Source: Bacteroidales bacterium (GTDB taxonomy: Bacteria; Bacteroidota; Bacteroidia; Bacteroidales; JAADGE01). Taken from it: a stretch of DNA of 16,798 nucleotides. The stretch covers positions 1-16,798 of the forward strand of contig JAOZQB010000043.1 in the NCBI GenBank assembly GCA_029932445.1. Reading direction: 5' to 3'. The notes under the pieces are model-generated. The model was not told the DNA's origin. It was given only the letters and a program-made list of their open reading frames with translations, and made no database searches. Below, piece after piece: positions 1-6,030 of the stretch. A program made the translations under genes and the position numbers. Each line of letters opens with the position of its first letter. Positions within the stretch are counted from its first letter, which is position 1.

Positions 1-94
1 AACGATTGACTAAACGGCGTGCGGAAATTGAAAGATTATCTTTCCGTTTTGCTGTGAGCCAAATTTTTGATTTACAATTTTAGTAATTTATAAA

Positions 95-113
95 GCCAAA
101 TCAAAGATTTGGC
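95..113. repeat. Perfect hairpin GCCAAATC-AAA-GATTTGGC
   Basis: Arms 95-102 and 106-113 are exact reverse complements with a 3-nt loop. No T-run follows directly on either strand, so it is not a classical intrinsic terminator. Its position, about 75 bp beyond the stop codon of the 187-810 gene, suggests it belongs to the repeat block bordering that gene. Confidence 0.6.
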
Positions 114-171
114 GGTGTTAATTTCTTGCTCTTGTTTTCAATAAGTGACTACCGCATGACTTTTAGTTGCT

Positions 172-182
172 TGTTGTACACA
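172..182. repeat. Left copy of 11-bp inverted repeat TGTTGTACACA
   Basis: This 11-mer is the exact reverse complement of TGTGTACAACA at 821-831. The two copies sit 5 bp beyond the stop codon and 11 bp before the start codon of the gene between them, so they frame that gene tightly. This is direct sequence evidence; a role as recombination ends is inference. Confidence 0.7.
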
Positions 183-186
183 GTTT

Positions 187-810
187 TCATTGTCCTTGAT
201 ATCCAACTAACTCATATATTATTTGTCCTAAACCTAATGCATAAATTACAGAAATTATAGTTATCAATATTACTATTATATTCTTTTTAGATTGTTTCGT
301 AAATAGTCTAATAAAAGCATACGACAATAAAACCAAACCAATCCCAAAAATATATAACATATGTCCGGAGTATATCATCTGAATTCCCCAAATTATTCCT
401 CCGATTGTCCCTCCAATCACTCCTCCAATTATTCCTCCAAAAATTGTTCTGGGCTTAATCTCTCTGTCAGATTTTTCTTCTTGAATTCGGTTTATATTTT
501 TTGTAATTAATTCATCGATTTCAGTCTCGGAAATATAGTCATATTGAATTTTGTTTTTAATTTCAGATGCTCTATTACCATCATTAATTAATTCTATTAT
601 TTGTTTGTTAATTTTACTAATGAGTTCATCTTTTTCATTCTCCTTGTTTAATCTTTCATTGAGACCATTTAATCCTCCATTTTTATTAATAACAAACATT
701 AAAGCTTCTTTTGCTTCATCAGAATAATCATCAATTTGTTCATAAATATTCATCAATTCTTCATCAGAATAGTTTTGATATTTTTCAATGAGGTCTTGTG
801 TTTTTATCAT
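187..810 (-). CDS. Small membrane protein of unknown function, cassette-like
   Basis: I do not recognise this 207-residue protein. Residues 1-120 are soluble, charged and probably helical. They open with a segment (about 5-45) reading YSDEEL and later EALMFVI, followed by a Lys/Glu/Asn-rich stretch. Residues 123-141 form a glycine-zipper-like membrane segment with repeated GGxxGG steps. Two further hydrophobic helices follow, at about 148-168 and 175-197. That gives a cytosolic head on a membrane-packed tail; glycine zippers often mediate helix packing or oligomerisation. The ATG at 808-810 is preceded by an A/T-rich stretch without a Shine-Dalgarno sequence, as is common in Bacteroidota. Both ends of the gene are framed by an exact 11-bp inverted repeat and hairpins lie outside it, which suggests a mobile single-gene cassette. 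No function is assigned. Confidence 0.75.
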   Translation of the reverse strand: MIKTQDLIEKYQNYSDEELMNIYEQIDDYSDEAKEALMFVINKNGGLNGLNERLNKENEKDELISKINKQIIELINDGNRASEIKNKIQYDYISETEIDELITKNINRIQEEKSDREIKPRTIFGGIIGGVIGGTIGGIIWGIQMIYSGHMLYIFGIGLVLLSYAFIRLFTKQSKKNIIVILITIISVIYALGLGQIIYELVGYQGQ

Positions 811-820
811 TGGTTTTTAT

Positions 821-831
821 TGTGTACAACA
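821..831. repeat. Right copy of 11-bp inverted repeat TGTGTACAACA
   Basis: Exact reverse complement of 172-182. It lies just upstream of the start codon of the 187-810 gene, so it could also overlap the promoter or leader of that gene. Confidence 0.7.
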
Positions 832-850
832 TTAGTATAAACCCAATTAG

Positions 851-863
851 CCGTTTCCAACGG
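851..863. repeat. Small hairpin CCGTT-TCC-AACGG
   Basis: Perfect 5-bp stem with a 3-nt loop, in the 96-bp gap between the cassette-like gene and the histidine kinase gene. It is GC-richer than its surroundings and is followed by AACGTTTT. It may be part of the repeat block bordering the cassette or a weak structure downstream of the kinase gene. Function is not evident. Confidence 0.4.
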
Positions 864-906
864 TTAAAAACGTTTTACAAATATAATAAACTTTCAATTT
901 GATAAA

Positions 907-2058
907 TTATTTATTCAAAACAATTCGAAAGGTCGTTCCTTTTCCGACTTCGGAAGATTTTACGAAAATTTTACCGGAGTGGTAGGATTCAATAATGCGT
1001 TTTACAAGTGAAAGCCCCAATCCCCAGCCTCTTTTTTTGGTGGTAAATCCCGGATTAAAAACGGTTTTAAATTGTGCTTTTGAAATACCTTTCCCGAAGT
1101 CTTTGATGTCAATTAAGACTCGTTCTTTCTTTTCTTCAACACTGATAATAATTTTACCTTTTCCCTGCATGGCATCAACGGCATTTTTGCACATATTTTC
1201 AATCACCCACTCAAAAAGAGACTCGTTTAACGGGATTAATAATTCCTTTGATTGGTTAAAATTCAAAATATATTCAACATTTTTTGAGGTTCTTGCCTGC
1301 AAATATGAAACGGAATTTGCAATAACTTTAAATAAATTCATTCGCATTAATACAGGAGTTGAACCGATTCCTGAAAATCGTTCGGTAATAGTTTCCAAAC
1401 GCCTGACATCTTTTTGAACTTCATTAATTAAATTTGCATCTTCGTTTTTCAATTTTAACAATTCAATCCATGCAACCAGCGAAGAAATTGGTGTCCCGAG
1501 TTGATGCGCCGTTTCTTTTGACAAACCTGCCCATAACTGATTTTCTTCTGCTTTGCGAGAACTGCTGAATGCCAAATAAGAAATTAAGATGAAAAACATT
1601 ACAGTAAACACCTGAACATAAGGATAATAAAATAAACTTGTGAGTAATATGGAATCTTTATAATACACATAATTCCGGTGTCCTTTGGTATATTCTACAA
1701 TAATCGGATCATGCTGTCCCTTCATTATCTGCAATTGTTTTTGCAAATAACTTGTATCGTTTACCTTCTTTGGATTTAAATTTCTGGAATCAATAATTTG
1801 CCCGTCATCATCAATAAGAATAACGGGAATAGTTTTATTTTCACCGAGAATTTTATAAACGGTCGGACTTACTTTTTCATTTAAATTAATTCCGGTAAAT
1901 TCACGGACTGACTCAGCCCATATTTCAATTCGATTGTGTTCCTCATCAGCAATTTTCTTCACCAAATTATCGGTATAAAGAATGGTTCCTACCCCGAGCA
2001 GAACTGCTAAAATAAACAATCCTGTTTTTAATTTTTGCTTTCGGGAATAGACATTCAT
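907..2058 (-). CDS. Orphan membrane sensor histidine kinase
   Basis: Sensor kinase of 383 residues that autophosphorylates on a histidine in response to an unknown signal. A membrane helix at about 12-28 and another at about 145-164 enclose an extracytoplasmic domain of roughly 115 residues, the likely sensor. No HAMP or PAS domain is obvious. The phospho-acceptor is His185 in ETAHQLGTPISSL, a divergent form of the usual HExxxP box that I associate with Bacteroidota kinases. The ATP-binding domain shows an N-box (ENMCKNAVDAM, 287-297), G1 (DFGKGI, 320-325), an F-box (GFTTKKR) and G2 (GWGLGLS, 344-350), so it looks catalytically complete. It lies 46 bp downstream of the outer-membrane barrel gene on the same strand and is probably its operon partner. 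No response regulator is encoded in the window. Confidence 0.93.
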   Translation of the reverse strand: MNVYSRKQKLKTGLFILAVLLGVGTILYTDNLVKKIADEEHNRIEIWAESVREFTGINLNEKVSPTVYKILGENKTIPVILIDDDGQIIDSRNLNPKKVNDTSYLQKQLQIMKGQHDPIIVEYTKGHRNYVYYKDSILLTSLFYYPYVQVFTVMFFILISYLAFSSSRKAEENQLWAGLSKETAHQLGTPISSLVAWIELLKLKNEDANLINEVQKDVRRLETITERFSGIGSTPVLMRMNLFKVIANSVSYLQARTSKNVEYILNFNQSKELLIPLNESLFEWVIENMCKNAVDAMQGKGKIIISVEEKKERVLIDIKDFGKGISKAQFKTVFNPGFTTKKRGWGLGLSLVKRIIESYHSGKIFVKSSEVGKGTTFRIVLNK

Positions 2059-2104
2059 AATAACGATTTTACTTTCAAACGTTTCAGTCCAAATTATATT
2101 TTAA

Positions 2105-3682
2105 TTAAAAGTCGTAATAAAAATTATTTAAAGATGTTCGCAAGCCGAACATAATATATTTTTCCGTCGGTTGCCCGTCGGTTTTCTTATTTGTTCTGTA
2201 ATCTGCTCCGGCATATAATTGCAAACCGGATCTTCGATTAATAATATAGGATACCGTTAAAGTCTTATGCAAAATAATTTCTTTTTCGGGTATAATCAGA
2301 TATGTATAATTATCAAGCATGTAAATATCCGAAAAGGTACCGTTTTTATTCAATGTTATAAAATTATACCTGAAGTTTAACCGAAAATTTTTATAAGTTA
2401 AATCAGAATTCAGAAAAATTTCAGAAAAATCGCTGCCGAAAGGAACGGCAAACTCCTGGTTGTAATGTGTCCATGTTTGATATTTTAAATCGGTACAGGA
2501 ATAGGTTCCGGATGAAACTGTATTATATTCTGCCTGAAAATACCATTTTAAATCTTTTATTTTTGAATGTAAGATATCAAAAACTTTCAATCCGCCTTGG
2601 TATGCGTATTTATTTTGCTTCGGGTCATCAATTGCAAACTGTCCGTATGCCTGAATAAAATCAGTGATTTTTAATTTTGCATTTAATCCGACAATCACAT
2701 GATGTTCACTTCCGAAACCGTTTACAAGCGATCGCATTCCGATAATCGGAATAAAAAAATCTGCGGGGAATTTATTAACATAGGCGGACGTATCTGTTGT
2801 TCTGTATATTACACCTTCAAAAAGACCTAATTCAATACGATTATTGTAGTTGTATGAAAGATAATTAAATGCAGCATGTTTTTTAAAATGATAATCATAA
2901 TAAACTTTTTCAAAATCTTGAAATTGCGTAAACATTGTTACATACTTAAAATTTTTATATGTAAAATTAAGTTTTGCAAAAGGATAATTCATTGCATTAT
3001 CCGAAAGAAATAAAGAACGATGCCCTTCACCGATAAAATTTTTATCTTGCCCTGCTTGAAAATTAAACCATTTAAAAGGGGTATAAGATAAATATCCGGA
3101 AGCGGAGGAAAAATCGTATACACTTATATCAGTATTACTTTTTTTCAAAGCCCCTTGCCCGGGAATAACTAATCGATTCCATGACCAATCATAAATATAA
3201 TCTCGAAAACGCGCCTGATTTTCTCTGAAACTTGAATAGTAACTGATTTTTGTACCGATATTACCTTTAATTTCAATTCCTCGCGTATTAATAAAATAAT
3301 TTATGCTGTCGTTACCGGAGACTTTAGCTGTTTCAAGATAAAAAAGCGGATTGACGGATAAAGTAAAACCTTTTTCATTTACAAAAATAAAATCTTCAAA
3401 AAACAACTTTCTGTACAGCCAAGTACGTTTATGTTTTGAGAAAAATATTTCGGCATTTCGGGTATGATAAATTAGTGAATCAACATTAAAAACAGTTTGG
3501 ATTTCTGATTTCAGCAAAGGTTTAAATCCCGTATTTACCGATCTGTTAATTTTATTTAATTGAGAATTTAATTCCGTTTGATAAAATTTACCCAAAGGCA
3601 ATAGTTGTTGCTGTGCATAAAATTCCGTTAAAGCAAAAAAAAGTATAAAAACCGATAAAAAATACTTCAAAATAATTTTCAT
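2105..3682 (-). CDS. Outer-membrane beta-barrel, Wzi/RemB-like
   Basis: Predicted 525-residue outer-membrane protein. A signal peptide occupies residues 1-23 (hydrophobic core ILKYFLSVFILFFAL, cleavage after FYA before QQQ). The remainder alternates aromatic and polar residues in beta-strand fashion and ends in Phe (YYDF), a typical barrel-assembly signal. The segment at 211-237 (GQDKNFIGEGHRSLFLSDN followed by YPFAKL) resembles the conserved region of capsule-assembly Wzi-type proteins and of RemB-like gliding-motility proteins of Bacteroidota. Those relatives act at the cell surface in capsule retention or adhesion; the exact role here cannot be read. The gene starts 19 bp after rsgA and lies 46 bp before the histidine kinase gene, suggesting one transcript. 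Confidence 0.8.
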   Translation of the reverse strand: MKIILKYFLSVFILFFALTEFYAQQQLLPLGKFYQTELNSQLNKINRSVNTGFKPLLKSEIQTVFNVDSLIYHTRNAEIFFSKHKRTWLYRKLFFEDFIFVNEKGFTLSVNPLFYLETAKVSGNDSINYFINTRGIEIKGNIGTKISYYSSFRENQARFRDYIYDWSWNRLVIPGQGALKKSNTDISVYDFSSASGYLSYTPFKWFNFQAGQDKNFIGEGHRSLFLSDNAMNYPFAKLNFTYKNFKYVTMFTQFQDFEKVYYDYHFKKHAAFNYLSYNYNNRIELGLFEGVIYRTTDTSAYVNKFPADFFIPIIGMRSLVNGFGSEHHVIVGLNAKLKITDFIQAYGQFAIDDPKQNKYAYQGGLKVFDILHSKIKDLKWYFQAEYNTVSSGTYSCTDLKYQTWTHYNQEFAVPFGSDFSEIFLNSDLTYKNFRLNFRYNFITLNKNGTFSDIYMLDNYTYLIIPEKEIILHKTLTVSYIINRRSGLQLYAGADYRTNKKTDGQPTEKYIMFGLRTSLNNFYYDF

Positions 3683-3701
3683 TTCTACATTATCATTTGA
3701 A

Positions 3702-4637
3702 CTAAATATAATTATCCTGCCGATATTTATCTTCTTCGCCGGCTAAAATATTAAGGTAATTATTATAACGTTGCGAACTGACGGCTCCTTTGTCAACAGC
3801 TTCTTTAACAGCACATTCCGGCTCATGCGTATGCGTGCAATTATTAAACTTACAAGCATCTGACAATCTCTTTATTTCCGGAAAATAATCACTCAAATGT
3901 TCTTTTATCTCTTCATCCAATCCAAACCCTTTTATACCGGGAGTATCAATTATAAACCCGCCGGCAACAGGAAACATTTCTGCAAAGGTAGTCGTATGTT
4001 TTCCTTGTTCATGAAAAGCTGAAATTTCAGAAATTTTAAGGTTTAATCCGGGTTCGAGCAAATTAATCAAGCCGGATTTTCCTACACCGGAATTTCCTGA
4101 AATCACAATTGTTTTATTTTTTATCATTTTTCTTATAACATCAATTCCCGAATTTTCTTTTACAGAAGTTTTTAAACAATGATAACCGATTTTTTTATAG
4201 ATTTTAATATATGAATTCAATTTCTTTTTAATCTCATCATCATACAAATCTGTTTTATTGAAAATAAGAACAGCTTTTATTTTGCTTTTCTCACAGGCAA
4301 CTAACCAACGGTCAATAAACATCGAATACGTTACGGGTTTAATTAATGTAATCATCAAAAAAGCATAATCTATATTAGCAGCAATAACATGAAATTGTTT
4401 CGAAAGGTTCGTTGATTTCCTTAGCAAACAATTTTTTCTGTCATGAATTCCGGTAATAACGCCGATATCTCCGTCTTTTTGAAGTTTAAAGTCCACGACA
4501 TCACCAACGGCAACCGGATTGGTTGTTCTGAATTCCTTTCTCCTGAATTTACCTCGAATTTTACAGTTTGTAATTTTATCATCTTGCTTAACAAGATAAT
4601 GGCTTCCGGTAGACTTTATCACAATTCCCTGATTCAT
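3702..4637 (-). CDS. rsgA: Small ribosomal subunit biogenesis GTPase RsgA
   Basis: Circularly permuted GTPase that acts late in 30S subunit assembly and is stimulated by the ribosome. At 311 residues it has the usual family length. An N-terminal OB-fold (about 1-75) is followed by G motifs in permuted order: G4 NKTD at 127-130, then the P-loop GNSGVGKS at 181-188, a G2-like HTTTF at 214-218 and G3 DTPG at 231-234. The C-terminal zinc site is visible as Cys262, Cys267, His269 and Cys275. The start ATG fits the family N-terminus (MNQGIVIKSTG) and lies 5 bp after a -7 promoter element, so the mRNA leader must be very short or absent. It is the first gene of a likely three-gene minus-strand transcript with a surface barrel and a sensor kinase, which is not an obvious functional grouping. 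Confidence 0.97.
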   Translation of the reverse strand: MNQGIVIKSTGSHYLVKQDDKITNCKIRGKFRRKEFRTTNPVAVGDVVDFKLQKDGDIGVITGIHDRKNCLLRKSTNLSKQFHVIAANIDYAFLMITLIKPVTYSMFIDRWLVACEKSKIKAVLIFNKTDLYDDEIKKKLNSYIKIYKKIGYHCLKTSVKENSGIDVIRKMIKNKTIVISGNSGVGKSGLINLLEPGLNLKISEISAFHEQGKHTTTFAEMFPVAGGFIIDTPGIKGFGLDEEIKEHLSDYFPEIKRLSDACKFNNCTHTHEPECAVKEAVDKGAVSSQRYNNYLNILAGEEDKYRQDNYI

Positions 4638-4642
4638 TATGA

Positions 4643-4650
4643 CAAAATTA
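4643..4650 (-). promoter_or_regulatory. -7 promoter element for rsgA (TAATTTTG)
   Basis: Read on the minus strand this is TAATTTTG, an exact match to the Bacteroidota -7 consensus TAnnTTTG. It ends 5 bp before the rsgA ATG, implying a leaderless or near-leaderless transcript. No convincing TTTG -33 box is seen. It is mirrored by the identical element at 4673-4680 on the other strand. Confidence 0.5.
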
Positions 4651-4672
4651 GAATTCTTTATGTAAAGTTTAT

Positions 4673-4680
4673 TAATTTTG
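4673..4680 (+). promoter_or_regulatory. -7 promoter element for the yjbQ-family gene (TAATTTTG)
   Basis: Exact TAnnTTTG match placed 16 bp before the ATG at 4697, in the 59-bp divergent gap. With the element at 4643-4650 it forms an inverted pair 22 bp apart, so the two promoters overlap and may compete for polymerase. The -33 box is not clear. Confidence 0.5.
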
Positions 4681-4696
4681 ATAAAAAATTAAAGAA

Positions 4697-5095
4697 ATGC
4701 AAACTTTTATTCACTTTAAAACCCGTAAACGGTGTGAGCTTGTTGATATTACAGAACAAGTTCGAGCAATTGTAAAACAATCAGAGCTGAAAGAAGGTCT
4801 TGTAAATATATACGTTCAGGGTGCAACTGCCGGAATTATGATTCAGGAAAATTGGGACGATTCGGTGCAACAAGACGTCCTAAATTTATTAAAACAACTC
4901 ATTCCCAAAGGAATATGGCTGCATGACCGACAAGACGGTAACGGCGACTCTCATTTAAAAGCCGGATTAACCGGCCCGAGTGAATGCATTCCGATTATTG
5001 ACGGAAAACTCGGTTTATCAACTTGGCAAAATATTTTTCTGTGTGAATTTGACGGTCCGCGCGAAGAACGACAAATTGTGGTGACGATAAAATAA
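4697..5095 (+). CDS. YjbQ-family (UPF0047) protein
   Basis: Compact 132-residue protein of the YjbQ/UPF0047 family. Members form small beta-rich oligomers, and some have weak thiamine-phosphate synthase activity; the main physiological role is unsettled. Recognisable family blocks are IQENWD (49-54), H76 in WLHD, DSHLKAGLTGPSE (84-96), IPIIDGKLGLSTWQNIFLCE (98-117) and FDGPREER (118-125). The block that reads HTTA in many family members is GATA here (42-45), so one usual conserved histidine is absent; I believe this is a subfamily trait rather than damage, because all other blocks are intact. Transcription is divergent from rsgA. The upstream AAAGAA is only a weak ribosome-binding match. Confidence 0.9.
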   Translation: MQTFIHFKTRKRCELVDITEQVRAIVKQSELKEGLVNIYVQGATAGIMIQENWDDSVQQDVLNLLKQLIPKGIWLHDRQDGNGDSHLKAGLTGPSECIPIIDGKLGLSTWQNIFLCEFDGPREERQIVVTIK

Positions 5096-5101
5096 TTGGA
5101 A

Positions 5102-5214
5102 GTTGAAAGTTCAAAGTACAAAGTGATATAGCAAATCTTATAGTCCAAATTTGGGCTATGAAAAATTAGAATAAAAAGAGTTAAACTTTCAACTACAAAA
5201 AATCACTTTCGTGA
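5102..5214. repeat. Repeat-like intergenic patch with inverted repeats
   Basis: In the gap between the convergent yjbQ-family and pcm genes, GTTGAAAGTT (5102-5111) is exactly inverted as AACTTTCAAC (5184-5193). Between them is a near-perfect palindrome, TAGTCCAAATTTGGGCTA (5141-5158, one T-G wobble), and beyond the right arm is a small TCAC-TTTC-GTGA hairpin (5203-5214). The left arm continues as a run of related AAAGT words. The patch may be a small dispersed repeat and may also serve as transcription end for both genes, although no strong T-run is present. Confidence 0.5.
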
Positions 5215-5242
5215 GGGTCTCGCCGTTTATAAATTTTTCGGG

Positions 5243-5884
5243 TTATTCTTTCCCTTTCAACATGGGAACAAAAACAAATTTTCCGTGATTTTCGGTTTTA
5301 TAATCATTTTCCGAAATTTTCATAACTTTTAACATATCCTGTGTGTGACGCGGTCCTGTCGGGACAACCATTATCCCTCCTATTTTAAGCTGACTGAGAA
5401 GACTTTCGGGAATTGCAGGAGCTCCTGCCGTAATTAAAATCTTATCAAAAGGAGCATAAGTCGGTAAACCTTTATAACCGTCGCCGTAATAAGAATACGG
5501 GTAATAACCTAACTTCTTCAACAATAATTGGGATGACTTAAATAAAACCTGATGTCTCTCAATGGTATACAATTTAACTCCCATTTCAAGTAAAACAGCT
5601 GCCTGATACCCGGAGCCCGTTCCGACTTCCAAGACTTTATCACCACTTTTAATATCAAGTAATGATGTTTGAAAAGCCACAGTATAAGGTTGCGAAATCG
5701 TTTGATCGGCAGCAATCGGAAATGCATTATCCTGATACGCACGTTCCTCAAAACCCTTTGCCATAAACAAATGACGCGGGACTTTCAACATAGCAGATAA
5801 AACATCTTCATTTTCAATTCCTTTTGCTTTTACGGAATCAATCAATCTTTTTCTTAATCCTTTATGCCTGTACGAATCAATCAT
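5243..5884 (-). CDS. pcm: Protein-L-isoaspartate O-methyltransferase
   Basis: Methylates L-isoaspartyl residues in aged proteins using S-adenosylmethionine, starting their repair. The 213-residue length is normal for bacterial Pcm. Visible hallmarks are VPRHLFM (35-41), the catalytic-loop segment ADQTISQPYTVAFQ (59-72) containing the conserved Ser64, SAM-binding motif I EVGTGSGYQAAVL (86-98), FDKILITAGAP (146-156), the GGIMVVPTGP strand (169-178) and the C-terminal FVFVPML. The gene is alone on its strand here. It is convergent with the yjbQ-family gene and divergent from the sugar transferase gene. The ATG at 5882-5884 fits the family N-terminus; no exact -7 element was found upstream. Confidence 0.95.
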   Translation of the reverse strand: MIDSYRHKGLRKRLIDSVKAKGIENEDVLSAMLKVPRHLFMAKGFEERAYQDNAFPIAADQTISQPYTVAFQTSLLDIKSGDKVLEVGTGSGYQAAVLLEMGVKLYTIERHQVLFKSSQLLLKKLGYYPYSYYGDGYKGLPTYAPFDKILITAGAPAIPESLLSQLKIGGIMVVPTGPRHTQDMLKVMKISENDYKTENHGKFVFVPMLKGKE

Positions 5885-6030
5885 AAATTAGCTTATTAAA
5901 TTTCAGCGAAAATAAAAACATTCATTCTTTTTTAAAATTATATATGAAAAAATTCGTTTTTTAACAATCATTCATCTTATTTTACGTTTTATTATATTAA
6001 GAAATTCCGAACAGCTTACATTTTGTTTTA

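Larger units (their letters stand above)
1..186. other. Non-coding, hairpin-rich flank of the cassette-like gene
   Basis: No credible coding region is seen here. The stretch is rich in short inverted repeats: GAAAGAT and ATCTTTC (30-36 and 38-44) lie inside the wider pair CGGAAA/TTTCCG (22-27 and 41-46), and a perfect hairpin lies at 95-113. The word AGCCAAAT occurs at both 57 and 94. It sits directly downstream of the minus-strand gene at 187-810. The density of short palindromes fits an intergenic repeat or recombination-site region more than a remnant gene. This is inference, because the left part of the region lies outside the window. Confidence 0.45.

Noticed and set aside
995..1417. Plus-strand open frame of 140 codons inside the histidine kinase gene
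   Set aside because: It lies wholly opposite the conserved kinase ATPase region, shows no recognisable domain, and the antisense frame is explained by low stop-codon density there.
4443..4775. Plus-strand open frame spanning the start of rsgA and the yjbQ-family gene
   Set aside because: It overlaps both well-supported genes, including the divergent promoter, and its product has no recognisable features.
5141..5158. Terminator for yjbQ or pcm
   Set aside because: The palindrome has almost no loop in its longest pairing and no T-run after it on either strand, so it is kept only as part of the repeat patch.
6017..6025. -7 promoter element for the sugar-transferase gene
   Set aside because: TACATTTTG has one extra base compared with TAnnTTTG and lies only 5 bp before the ATG; not strong enough to list as a site.
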